This document shows, piece by piece, positions 10,943-21,525 of a stretch of 64,000 nt of DNA. The notes under the pieces were generated by a model. It had not been told where the DNA came from. It worked only from the letters and a program-made list of their open reading frames with translations, and searched no databases. This DNA is from Toxorhynchites rutilus septentrionalis (taxonomy: Eukaryota > Arthropoda > Insecta > Diptera > Culicidae): assembly GCF_029784135.1 (NCBI RefSeq), contig NC_073745.1, positions 159,911,335-159,975,334 of the forward strand. The letters run 5' to 3'. Each line of letters begins with the position of its first letter. Within the stretch, counting starts at the first letter, position 1. The position numbers and the translations under genes were made by a program.

Positions 10943-11475
10943 AATGAAAGGAATTGACTGGTAGAATAAAAAAATGGCCGCCACCACAAAAATGGCCGCC
11001 ATCACAAAATGACGCCATATTTTTTTTCACAACCTCATCAATATGGGTATCAAAAGAAAGTTCTCGACTAGTAGAACATAGCAGACAATGGAAAATCTAA
11101 TTCCAAGAAGGCCGCAGTCCACAAACAACTAATTACTTTTTAAATGGTTTCATTCAGCTTGACCTGTAAGTTTGAATGTTGGTAGAGTTTCGCACATTAA
11201 TAGAAAATTAACCCCGTTCCTGTTGACTGATTGATCTGAAATTTGGGACGTACATTCAATTCTACTGTCATTATAAAACTGCGTATTCCAAGATCTTGAA
11301 ATATTCAATTTGGCCGTCGTTAAAAAATGGCTGAATGATTTGACTTGGAGAACACGAAACATAATAAACAACATAAATTCAAAAAGGGCGTCGCCACTAA
11401 ATAGTCTACTATGTATTTTTTGCGATCCCCTCAATATTGGTATCAAATGAAATGATCTGACTAATAGAATACAGC
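10570..11475. repeat. Left arm of a ~1.85-kb inverted repeat
   Basis: This arm contains ~110-bp modules with AAGATGGCGACCGCTAC, TTTTCTCAGAACCCCATCAA and GGTATCAAATGAAAG, then a non-modular part with CATTAATAGAAAATTAACCCC. Its complement follows at 11705-12418 in reverse order over a ~229-bp loop. The arms differ mainly by the (AT)n tract and small indels. A related direct copy of the CATTAATAGAAA block lies just outside the arm at 10351-10560. No coding capacity is evident. It resembles a foldback-type element. Confidence 0.75.
10847..10940. repeat. (AT)47 microsatellite
   Basis: About 94 bp of uninterrupted AT dinucleotide lies inside one GGCGACCGC module of the left arm. It occupies the position where sister modules read CAATATGGGTATC or CAATATCTATATC, so it expanded from that short AT-rich spot. 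Long frames here encode only alternating Tyr-Ile and are not genes. Confidence 0.97.
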
Positions 11476-11704
11476 ACATCATGAAAATATTCCGAAGAAA
11501 ATTAGGTAAGAAATAAACGTTGGTTTTCCATTATCCACAGCCCGTTGTTTCATCATATACCCCTTGTTTTTACTTTAGTCTCGTCATTGCCCTAGATTAA
11601 TGAAGTAACGGATGTGATAACTACTAACTGCTACTTGTCTAATTATTTTCTAGCACATTAAATCGCTTAAAACGTTTTATTTACTTATTTTTTTTTGTAG
11701 TTTT

Positions 11705-12418
11705 TAGTCAAATCATTTCATTTGATACCAATATTGAGGAGATTGCAAAAAATACATAGTCGACCATTTTGTGGCGGCGACCTTTTCGAATTTATGTTGT
11801 TCATAGTGTATGTGTAGTGTAGTGTAGTGTAGTGTATTTTCCAAATCAAGCCATTCAGCTATTTTTTAGCGGCGGCCAAGTTGAATTTTTCAGGATCATT
11901 GAATACGCAGTTTTATAATGACAAATTTCAGATCAATCAGTCAACAGGAACGGGGTCAATTTTCTATTAATGTGGGACAACCCTACAAATATTCCAAAAT
12001 ACACAGAAACAAGTCAAGCTGAATGAAACCTTTTAGTTGTTTTAGTTTTAATTAGTTGTTTGTGGACTGCGGCCATCTGGGAATTGGATTTTTCATTAAC
12101 TGCTATGTTCCACTAGTCGAGAACTTTCTTTTGATACCCATATTGATGGGGTTGTGAAAAAAATATATATGGCGCCATCTTGTGGTGCCATTTTGGATTC
12201 GAATTTTTCATAAATAATTGTGTTCTACTAGTCAAGCTCTTTCATTTGATACCCATACTGATGGGGTTGTGAAAAAATATATATGGTATCATCTTGTGGT
12301 GGCGGCCATTTTGGATTTGCATTTTTCATAAATAACTGTGTTTTATTAGTCAAGCCCTTTCATTTGATACCCATATTGATGGGGTTCTGAGAAAATATGT
12401 AATCCGCCATTTTGTAGC
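11705..12418. repeat. Right arm of the ~1.85-kb inverted repeat
   Basis: This is the reverse complement of the left arm. CATTTGATACCAATATTGAG pairs with the end of the left arm at about 11430-11455. The TTTTAGCGGCGGCC, CCCATATTGATGGGG and CCGCCATTTTGTAGC blocks then pair with progressively more distal modules. A short TAGTG pentamer run interrupts it at 11808-11837. Confidence 0.75.
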
Positions 12419-12420
12419 TA

Positions 12421-12930
12421 TTCAATATGAAATTATTATCCAAATCATTAAAAAATTCCGAAAATGAAAAATGATGAAAATCTGAGATCCGCTAAATAGG
12501 TGTGGCATGGAATAACTGACTTATTAAAAGCTAAAAATTACGGAAATTTTCATTTTCAACAAACCACGTTTGGCACAGATTGTGTTAGCGTTACGTAACT
12601 TAAGGAGGTTTGTCGTCCATTACTTATTGTTGCATAGGGGAAAGGGGGTCCAAAAACCGAATTTTTAGCGTTACGTAAGTAGTGTACCACGCCTTACTAT
12701 CGCTGTACAATATAGGCCTCTGATTGTTCAGAAAAGCGCTGGTGAAATAACAATGTTCGATCTTCTTCTGGTTTACACCATTTTATTCTTCTGGTTATTC
12801 TATTTTATTAAATTGTCCTACATCCGCAACATGGAACAAAAGAATAGTAACATTTACACAAAATAATCCAGTGGGTTAAGGTCGGCAGAAGATGAATGCT
12901 ATTCATGCTTGGTAATAAAATCAGTCAAAA
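12421..12930. other. No gene seen
   Basis: AT-rich. A GCGTTACGTAA motif occurs twice (near 12590 and 12668) and resembles dispersed mosquito repeat text. Nothing is coding. Confidence 0.35.
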
Positions 12931-12939
12931 TATCCTGGC

Positions 12940-13560
12940 ACCATTGCACAATGGTCCAGGAGATGCATTCAAGTGGAAATTAGCATTTAGAGCTCGACAG
13001 TTATTCTCTAGACAAAAACTGTCTTCGACAAAGTTGTTACATATGATACAGCGCTCATTTTCATGTTATCAAAAATAGGGTGAAAATTAGTGCACCCGTG
13101 GCCGAGTGGTTAGCGCTTCACATTATCATGCCGGGTGTTCGGGTTCGATTCCCGTTCTGGTCGGGGATTTTTCGTCAAAAAAATTTCCTTCGACTTGCAC
13201 TGTGGTCACGCGTATTCTAGAGCTTGCCCCTCAGAATACATTCAAGGTGTGTTATTTGGCTTAAGAAATCTCAACTATGTATTAATAAATGGCGCCAGTT
13301 AATACATACGTTGAGACGGCAAAAGTTCCACAGGGAACGTTAACGCCATTCAAGAAGAAGAAGGGTGACCAAAATTGTCAATGGATTAAAAAATATAACT
13401 TTTTATCTCAATTCTACATACAAATTGTCTTCGAAAGACTTTTAGAACATACTAGTACAAACATTTTTCGGTGCAGAACTTGTAATTATCTCAACTTTAC
13501 TCAAAGTTATTGATATTTCTTCCCAAAAAATACGCTCTCTTCATTGCCATGCTTTCTGGG
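12940..13560 (+). repeat. Dispersed repeat interrupted by SINE-A copy 2
   Basis: The left part (GGTCCAGGAGATGCATT, AGCATTTAGAGCTCGACAG, TTGTTACATATGAT) and the resumption GGGTGACCAAAATTGT after the SINE match the minus strand of 18820-18965. There the sequence runs without interruption. Blocks near 13380-13510 (TTCTACATACAAATTGT, CTTTCGA-type) resemble 18540-18660 inverted. No intact protein is present. Confidence 0.6.
13084..13361 (+). mobile_element. tRNA-derived SINE-A, copy 2, with target duplication
   Basis: The tRNA-like head has the A box at 13099-13109 and B box GGTTCGATTCC at about 13142-13152. The SINE-A body and AAGAAGAAGAA tail follow. The direct duplication AGGGTGA flanks it at 13077-13083 and 13362-13368. 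A paralogous uninterrupted site at 18828-18842 (minus strand, ATAGGGTGACCAAAATT) confirms the boundaries. It is transcribed by Pol III if active and encodes no protein. Confidence 0.92.
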
Positions 13561-14427
13561 GCAAACACAAAACAAGTTTGTTGACGGAATTTGGAAGAAC
13601 AAACTTCACTCTATGTAATATGTGATTTTCAAAGATATGTTATTTTTTGTATTTAAGTAAATTAAAATTTAAATCATGAGTTTTTGGGTGAAAACCCATC
13701 AATAACTTTGAGCAGGATTAAGATATTGACAAATTCTGCATCGCAAAATAATTTTAATTTTAATTTTTACACCATAAATAATATTCGCCTTTATGCTGCT
13801 TTGAAATATTACTCTAGAATCTAAATAAGATCAAAAAATCCAACTGGCAGTGTTGCGCCGATTCTACGACCTCAATCTCGATACTCGATGCCCTCGAACC
13901 AGTTCTGGATATTATGCAATTTATGCTAGAATTTCACGGACTGCATTGAACAAGCAGGCATTTTAAATCGCTCGTGATTTGATTAAATTTGACGATTATG
14001 GTATTGGCTCAGTAATTGGATAACAGGAGAGAGAAAACCCACTGGAAGATGCAGATCTGTTGAGCATCAAGGAAAAACTAGACGATTGCAGCAATCGTAG
14101 GTATCAACGTCCAGCCCAAGCTCAACGCCTATAAACGGATTGATGAAAATCCTCAGACATGTTTTCGTACAGAGGGCATCAGAGGCAAATACATGGCAAT
14201 GGTATTCGATGCTCTTCGTAATGTACGCCCAACATCCAACTGAACGTCCGTTTTCCTCTTCTGCAAATTTCGGTAGAGGGAAATCAAGTTAAACCCGACA
14301 CCTCCTGATTTTTCCAATTAGAAGACATTTTTTGCAAATTTCCCGATGTCCCCTGTACACAATTGTCATTTTTACGTTCTTATTCACCCTACAGCTGCGG
14401 AAGTCGCTTTACTGTCAAAACAAACCA
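13561..14427. other. No gene seen
   Basis: About 870 bp without assignable frames or repeats. A phrase near 14285 (AAACCCGACACC) recalls repeat text common in mosquito DNA. Confidence 0.35.
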
Positions 14428-14429
14428 TA

Positions 14430-15157
14430 CGAGGGTCACTATTTATATTTCGGGAATTGGCAACACTGATGTCATGTGAGTCCATCTGACGGTTCCATCG
14501 TAAAGTTTGACATTTTTGACGATATACGTACTCAGAACATTTTGTCATACGGACGCTATTTGTTTACTTTATATTTAGTTGAAAGTTTGGTCTCGGCAAA
14601 AAAATTGAACTGAATCGTGAACATTTTCGTACGATGATTTTTTACGACTTTCGACGTGGATTATCACAACAAAAGTGCGTCAATCAACTTAATTTGACTT
14701 TTGGCGATGAAGCTCCATCAAAAACCACTGTGTATCGCTGGTATAGTGAATTCAATCGTGGTCGTAGTTCGCTGTCCGACGAGTTTCGTGAAGGTCGTCC
14801 AAAATCGACTGTAGTGCAAGAAAACATCGATGCTGTGCACGAAATGATTAAGCAAGATCGTCATGTAACCTATTGTGAGATTGAGGCATCCCTAAGCATT
14901 AGTTCCACCAGCATATATGCGATTTTACATGAACACTTAGTTGTGCGAAAATTATGTTCACGTTGGATCCCACATAATTTGACAATCGCTCAAAAAAAGT
15001 CTCGTGTCGATTGGAATAAATGCTTTGAAAATTGGTTTAAGCGCATGCAAAAGTGAATCGATCATCGTGGCAAGTACTTTGAAAAACAATAAAAATATAT
15101 TCGCAGCTTAACTATTTGTTTTTGTTCCTATTCCCGAAATATAAATAGTGACCCTCG
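14430..15157 (+). mobile_element. Internally deleted mariner with perfect TIRs
   Basis: The 728-bp element is bounded by perfect 28-bp terminal inverted repeats starting CGAGGGTCACTATTTATA and is flanked on both sides by TA, the mariner target duplication. A full mariner is about 1.3 kb. Here the central catalytic part of the transposase is missing while both termini are kept, so the element could move only with transposase supplied in trans. Identical TIRs suggest relatively recent activity. Confidence 0.93.
14634..15056 (+). CDS. Truncated mariner transposase: DNA-binding domain fused to C-terminal tail
   Basis: This is a 140-residue open frame. Residues 1-110 carry the paired-type helix-turn-helix DNA-binding region (FYDFRRGLSQQ, VYRWYSEFNRG, EGRPKSTV), and WIPHNLT at 111-117 is the mariner WVPHEL motif. 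At about residue 127 the sequence jumps in frame to the normal end (CFENWFKRMQK and stop), so all three catalytic Asp residues are gone. The protein, if made, could bind the element's TIRs but not cut DNA. The ATG chosen is the first in frame; similar codons extend upstream (REHFRT) without an ATG, so the native start may be lost. Confidence 0.85.
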   Translation: MIFYDFRRGLSQQKCVNQLNLTFGDEAPSKTTVYRWYSEFNRGRSSLSDEFREGRPKSTVVQENIDAVHEMIKQDRHVTYCEIEASLSISSTSIYAILHEHLVVRKLCSRWIPHNLTIAQKKSRVDWNKCFENWFKRMQK

Positions 15158-15423
15158 TATAACAGGACCGGTCAGCAAACAGGAGTTAGTTCGTGTAAAA
15201 ATTCGAAATTTAAGTGTTTTTGTCGGAAAATTTTGGAAAATTCGATACTTCTGTGAGCCTAATTCATCTTAGATCATTGTTCAGTGTATTTTGTGAGACG
15301 GTAGGTGGTTTTGTTGATTATCAATGATGGAAAACGTTGTTTTGAAAAAACACCGACACCTTCAGTCAGGGTAAAATCGATACCTGGTTTATGTTTCACT
15401 GACTTCGGGGTCTACCGCCTCTA

Positions 15424-17315
15424 TTGAATAATATGTTATATAACTTGCTTTGTGAGAAACATTTGAATTTTTCTCATGGAGATTCGGCAGTGAGTCGGAT
15501 CTCTTACATGGGCCTCCCTCAGGGCTCATGTTTAAGCCCCCTTTTGTACAGCTTCTATGTAAGCGACATCGACAATTGCCTTACACAAAATTGCAGCCTA
15601 AGACAACTTGCAGATGATGGAGTGGTGTCTGTCGTAAGATCAAATGAATCCGACCTGCAAGAACCCTTACAAGATACTTTGAACAATTTTTCAACCTGGG
15701 CCATTGGGCTAGGGATCGAATTCTCCACGGAGAAAACAGAGATGGTGGTTTTTTCTAGGAAGCATAGACCAGCAAAACCAAAGCTTCAACTTTTGGGTAA
15801 ACCGATCACTATGTCATTCAAGTATCTTGGGGTCTGGTTCGACTCCAAATGTACTTGGGGGGCCCATATTAGGTATCTGAGTAAAAAATGTCAACAAAGA
15901 ATAAACTTTCTCCGTACAATTACCGGCACCTGGTGGGGAGCCCATCCCGAAGATCTTATAATGTTGTATCGAACAACTATTCTCTCAGTGATGGAGTATG
16001 GCAGTTTCTGTTTTCAATCAGCTGCCAAAACACACCTCATTAAACTCGAGCGAATTCAGTATCTTTGTCTCCGTATCGCGTTGGGATGTATGCCCTCAAC
16101 GCATACCATGAGTCTCGAGGTTTTGGCAGGCGTACTCCCACTAAAAGATCGCTTCAATTTATTATCTCTTCGGTTCCTCATCCGGTGTAAGGTTATGAAC
16201 CCATTGGTGATCGGAAATTTTGAGTAGCTTATCGAGCTAAATTTTCATTCTGGATTCATGAGCTCATATCATGAATTCATCACCATGCAGGTTGATCCTT
16301 CTTCGTATATTCCCAACCGTGTTTGTTTTTCTGACTACATCAATTCCTCTGTACATTTTGATCTGTTCTGAAGGAGAAAATCCATGAAATTCCAGATTAT
16401 CTTCGATCGAGGATCGCTCCTACGATCTTCAATGCAAAGTATGGGCGTGTCAATTGTGATAATATGTACTATACAGATGGGTCCTCAATGAATGAGTCCA
16501 CAGGATTTGGAGTGTTCAACGAAATTTTCAGCACCTCCCACAGTCTTCATAATCCTTGCTCAGTGTATATTGCTGAGTTGGCAGCAATTCACTGGGCGCT
16601 GGACAGCGTCGCCTCACGACCTGTTGAACACTATTACATTGTAACGGATAGTCTTAGCTCTGTCGAAGCTATCCGTTCAGTGAGGCCGGAAAAGCACTCG
16701 CCGTACTTCCTTGAGAGAATACGAGAAATTTTGAGTGCTTTATCCAGACGCTGTTATGTCATTACCTTTGTCTGGGTCCCTTCACATTGCTCCATTTCGG
16801 GTAATGAGAGGGCTGACTCATTAGCAAAGGTAGGTGCAATTGAAGGCGATATTTATCAGCGTCAAATCGCCTTCAATGAATTTTATTCTTTAGTTCGTAA
16901 AAATACCATCGCTAACTGGCAACGCAAGTGGAACGAAGATGAATTGGGCCGGTGGTTCCACTCGATTGTCCCTAAGGTTAGCCTCAAACCATGGTTCAAA
17001 AGTCTGGACTTGAGTCGGGACTTTATTCGGACCTTCTCCCGACTCATGTCTAATCACTGTTCTTAAGATGCGCTGCTTTTTCGTTTCAAGCTTGCCGACA
17101 GCAATCTCTGCGTTTGTGGCCATGGTTACCACGACATCGAACACGTTGTTTGGTCGTGCGAGCTATATCTTGTCGCCAGATCGAATTTAGAAAACTCCCT
17201 TCGGGCTCGAGGAAGGCAGCCCAATGTGCCGGTGAGAGATGTGTTGGCTCGGTTAGACCTTGATTACATGTCCCAAATATATGTTTTCCTTAAAGATATC
17301 GATCTTCGAGTGTGA
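15424..17315 (+). pseudogene. I-clade ORF2 fragment (RT, RNase H)
   Basis: The fragment begins after the RT DIKGAFDS block. It shows GLPQGSCLSPLLYSF, the catalytic-box region LRQLADDGVVS and FKYLGVWFDSK, then RNase H motifs YYTDGSS, YIAELAAIHWALD, YIVTDSLSS and FVWVPSHCSI...NERADSLA, and the CVCGHG...H...C finger. Breaks are a TAG at 16225-16227, a stop plus frameshift near 16368-16375 and a stop near 17064. A two-codon deletion precedes MSFKYLG. The natural end (DIDLRV, stop 17313-17315) is preserved here but lost from the full-length copy. Without endonuclease this fragment cannot retrotranspose. Confidence 0.93.
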
Positions 17316-17439
17316 TTGTTCTTACATCCTTTCCCCCCCATTTTCTCCTCCTTTTCGTCCTTCGCGAGCTATCGGTTCCCTAACATTAGAATAAGTTAAA
17401 TTGTTAATACATATTAGATGTGAGGATAGTTTAAGAATT

Positions 17440-17492
17440 CAGTGTGATGTGTGAGTATGAATGTGAAAGTGAGTGTGAGTGTGAGTGTGAAC
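17440..17492 (+). repeat. GTGTGA-type microsatellite in the I-element 3' UTR
   Basis: Variants of GTGAGT/GTGTGA and GAATGTGAAA alternate. The complementary tract occupies the same position in the full-length copy at about 42235-42300. Confidence 0.85.
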
Positions 17493-17701
17493 ATGGTTAC
17501 AATCTCCTTACATCCCATCCTTTTCCTAAGGAAAATGTGTCACCCTTCTAAACTCGAGTCGACCGCGAGTAATCGGTTTCCTATTTCATTAACCGTAGAA
17601 TTGAGAAAACATGTTAATAGTAAAAGTATAGTTGAGAGTTTGGCTTCTTTAAACTGAGCCTGTACAAATAAACGAATTATAAAAAAAAATGTTTCACTGA
17701 C

Positions 17702-18469
17702 AGGAAAAAATGAGTCTTTGCTTTTTGTAGATGTCTTGTGTTTATATTTGGAAGACAAAACGACAGAACGGGATTGATAAAACAGCCAAAACCAACGTTG
17801 AACAGGGCTTGTCAAGAAAAAAGCCTGGAAGAGCTTCCACACTTCTGGGCACAACCCCCGTTGTCGCTCACATAAGATGGACTCAAAATTCTCGTGTCCA
17901 CTCCGGACCAGGAGTAGGAATTTGTCCATCACCTGCTTTTTGTAACAAGTTTACATTCGTTTCTCTAAAGGTTTTAACCCGACAGGGTGTCGATTTCACC
18001 CGCACTTTCATTTATTTTACCTAAAAACATCAGTTTTTGCATTCTATCAAAATTCGAGTTCTAATAAAAAAATACTCAACCGATACTGTAGAATAGTTCA
18101 TGAACAGTTGAAGAGAGGTTCTGTAACGATTTGAAGTCGGAGGAACATGATTTTGAGTCTTGAAAATATGTGAAAATCCTTAGGGTGTCGGTTTTACCAT
18201 GATTTCCCCTAATGAGATCCGATTTAGATTAGAAGACGACAAAATTAACATTATTTGTGTCCCTTAGTATTAATTTAAACAACAAACTAAGTTGCAAAAT
18301 CCGGCAAAATGTTTTCTTGTAAACTAATCATTGTCAATAAAAGCAGTTTCTTCAAGAAAATGATTTGGTTTCAAAGTATTGTTTTACCAGTAATTTACCG
18401 GTTTTACCGGTAATGAAATTTTCATTACAAAATAACCGGTTATTGAAATTTTGGCACGGTAATGCTATC
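17702..18469. other. No supported gene
   Basis: A 97-codon frame at 17731-18024 has no family signature. The GGTGTCGGTTTTACCATG phrase (18185-18203) and ACCGGTTTTACCGG near 18398-18411 look like dispersed repeat text. Confidence 0.35.
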
Positions 18470-19070
18470 CCTAGTGACCATGAGAAAGCGTTGCATTAGA
18501 GTGACTATGAATACCTTTAAGTGCAGTTGAGATATTGACAAGTTCTGCATCGCAAAATATTTGTATTGATAAGCTCTAAAGTTCTTTCGAAAACAGTTTG
18601 TATGTAGAATTTGGAATATAAAAGTTAGAGCAAAAAACAGTTTTTTTTCCATGGTGACCCTAACGCAATATAGAATAATGGCGCTATATCAGTTATTTCA
18701 AGAGATAGAAAAAAATTGTTCTACAAAGATGATTCAAATAACTGGGACTACAATATTATCGAACTATATTTATCTCTATGTGTAAAGATAAGATAGTTAG
18801 ATTTGTTATTTCATGAACAATTTTGGTCACCCTATTTTTGGTAAGCGCTCTATCATATGTAACAACTTTGTCTAATACTGTTTTTGTCTATAGAATAGCT
18901 GTCGAGCTCTAAATGCTAATTTCCACTTAAATGCATCTCCTGGACCATTATGCATTACTGTACCGAATTTGGAAGGAGCAGCATCTTGTTGGAAACAATA
19001 ATGTTCATCCTCGAACAATTCTCTTGAGCGAATAAATTGTTGTACGAAAAATGCAGACAAAGGAAACACG
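18470..19070 (-). repeat. Dispersed repeat with the SINE-A empty site and a transposase scrap
   Basis: This is the minus-strand counterpart of the repeat at 12940-13560, with the uninterrupted junction at 18828-18842. At 18960-19060 on the minus strand it reads EDEHYCFQQDAAPSKFG, resembling the 'FQQDgAPaH' block around the second catalytic Asp of IS630/Tc1/mariner transposases. The repeat may be the remains of such a transposon; no first or third catalytic block was found. Confidence 0.5.
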
Positions 19071-21324
19071 ACTATTTTACACGAATGACTAATACCGAAT
19101 GACAGATATTATTATTCCAATAAGAATACATAAACTGAACAAATTGTCTAGATTAATTTCATTTACGTCACTAAAGTTTCTTGAGAATGGATAACAACTT
19201 GTCATTTTGAATCTAGCGAGGATGTCACTCGGTGTGAAAGAAGCATTATAAGTCGATGCAACTATACCTGCAAGGTCGTGTATACAAATAGTTTTTCCAG
19301 GATGGTTCAGTAGCCAATCGTCCTGGGAAACTGAGAGCGTTTGCTTGAACCCTAACCCTAACTATGGACCTATGGACCCTAACTAAAACATCCAACGGCT
19401 ATAAGCGATGTGTGCAATAAAAGTATACATGAATTATGCCATTTTCTCGACAAGATTTAACTATTTAATTGTTTCCAAAATTCAATTGCTTGTGTGATTT
19501 TCGAGCAAAAGCGAAATTGATTCGTTTGGGCTGCTTTTTGCTACCTATTTTAACGTTCCAGAACATTGAGAAACAGTTTCCTGTCATCCAACCGCTAGTT
19601 GGGCAATTGGCAAAGTCAATGGACCCAGTTGGCCAATCTGTGAACATAGAATCATGAAAACGATCCGTTCAAAACTAGTTCGATAGCTCTTTCCATCTCA
19701 TCTTCATTGATGCTGGCTCTATTGGTTTTATTTTTGTAGTTCCGAAACACAATTAGGCCTGAGAATCAGACTAAATTGATATTTGTTAGTGAATTACAAT
19801 CAAACACAAATTTGATGAGATATTAAACAGTATCCGAATGTGCCCCACCACCATTCAAAGACAAATAATAATTTTATCTAATAAATAGACCTTTGTTTTC
19901 TCGATGCATGCAGGTTTTTTTATGTCGTTTTAGTTACTAGCTGAAGTGGTGTACTTAAATTTCTAAATTGTTTACGAAGGAATTCTGGAAAAACTCACAA
20001 CTTCAAGCTCAAAAGTTTCGAAACGTGTATGAAAATGGGCACTGTGTTGTTTTCGTAAGTGATAAACGACCAGAAGCTGTCAAACTATATGACAGCTGTT
20101 GGTGGAAGAGCTACAAACTTACTTATATTTTGAATTTGGTTGAAAATTATACCACTTATTTTTAAAAAGCCTTTTCCGAAACTGCCCCTCTTTCTCCTAC
20201 TATAATTTTTGTGCAGAACGCAGCATTCGTTCATATTAAGAAGTTATTGACAACCCTACGAAATTGTGTCCGAACTTATTTATCACGGTGTACAGATTGA
20301 GAGATTACACGTAAGCTATTCACGGGATATTAAAATTGATTGAAAGATTCGAGTTGCACTGGAGCATAATGCGCCATGGTTGGAGAATGGCCACCCACTA
20401 GCACTTTCAACTGGGTATGTCAATAATGTTCAATTAAAATAATAATCATTTATGAATGGCTCGTATAAACTTTAAGCTCTTTTATTACTCCCGATGTAGT
20501 AATTCAGTAGCATACGGAACCCCATATTACATACGAGCATGACCAGAGCGTGACAATTGCGAAGAAGTTCCGAACCCTTGCACACTCAAATTGCTATATA
20601 CACACACATGAACACATGAACTGCTATCAATGCCAAGTGGGATGTTTGGGGATTGAAAAATTGCTGATTTTCCGAACGAACCAACGTTTGTTGAAAATGG
20701 GCAATTCTGATGGCGAGTTTCAGCAATAAAGAAACATGTGTGTTTCAACGGAAATTAAAAGAATTAAATTTTTATCGATTTTTGGTTGAAAAACAATACG
20801 TTCAGGGAAAAACCTGGTATCATTCCACTCAAGAGTTATTCTTTGAAAGATTCGGTTTTTATTTAAACAAACACAAAAAATTACAAATGTATGATTTTTT
20901 TACGGAACCAAAAAAAAATAGGAGGTTGTGTCCAAGATACGACCGCATTGTTGACGTAGAACTACGCTGTTTTCTTCATATAAGTCACTTATTTATACCT
21001 TCGGATATTATTCTATAATGCTGTGAAATTTTAGAAACAACTGCTCAGTAGAATAATTTCTGAAATGGTTTTTTCATTGTAGAATCAGTTAACGATAATT
21101 GATTGATGATTCATTCTTGCCCTCGCAAAACAATGTACTAGCTGATCGTATGTCGCAATTTATTTCATGTCAATGCATTGAAAATTTACCTCGAACGCTA
21201 TTCCGGTGGCATTTTTCGCAATTGACATAGACTCGGCTACAGTCGATTATATACATGTTACACCAGCACCATTATTCCACATCTAATAACTACATCATTA
21301 TGGGCCTGATTCTCGAATACACTA
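19071..21324. other. No supported gene
   Basis: AT-rich sequence with only short frames (for example 19968-20165 and 20710-21018, plus strand) that match nothing I know. At 20928-20985 a block with GACGTAGAACTACG resembles the core of the repeat family seen at 21325 and 59432. Confidence 0.35.
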
Positions 21325-21525
21325 CGAATACACACAAACCAGGGGATTCTAATGTATAGCATATTAAACAAATCTTACGGAATTTCCGATTCCTTTAGTA
21401 TGTAAATCGACAATATCCGTTCGCGGCAAAAATAGTTATTAACGTTAACTTTATTTCATAAAAAAGTGACCTGTTTTCTGATTTGGCATCCTTACTGAAA
21501 GACGTTCTACGTCAAAAATAGTGTC
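21325..21525 (-). repeat. GACGTAGAACTACGTC repeat family, copy 1
   Basis: On the minus strand it shares, in order, GACGTAGAAC, AACAGGTCACTTTTT, ATGAAATAAAGTTAACGTTA, ATAGTTTGTTTAATATGC-like text and a conserved tail with the copies at 57399-57560 and 59432-59640 (plus strand). It is noncoding, and the near-palindromic core GACGTAG-AACTACGTC is the most constant part. Confidence 0.7.

Larger units (their letters stand above)
15404..17688 (+). mobile_element. I-clade non-LTR retrotransposon, 5'-truncated copy
   Basis: This is a 2285-bp 3' part of the same family as the full-length element at 42020-48151. It is flanked by the 13-bp duplication ATGTTTCACTGAC at 15391-15403 and 17689-17701. The copy begins within the RT domain and keeps RNase H, the C-terminal finger, the GTGTGA-rich 3' UTR and a short A-tail. 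Identity to the full copy is visibly high throughout, indicating recent insertion. Confidence 0.95.

Noticed and set aside
10752..11030. Open frames of 65-71 codons on both strands rich in alternating Tyr-Ile
   Set aside because: They are direct translations of the (AT)n tract with no start context or domain.
13092..13165. Possible functional tRNA-Ser/Leu gene (also 210-274 minus)
   Set aside because: A and B boxes are present, but the arms do not fold properly, a SINE body and (GAA)n tail follow, and a target duplication flanks it.
19338..19365. AACCCTAACCCTAAC as interstitial telomere repeat
   Set aside because: Only two or three units, and dipterans do not use TTAGGG telomeres; likely chance.
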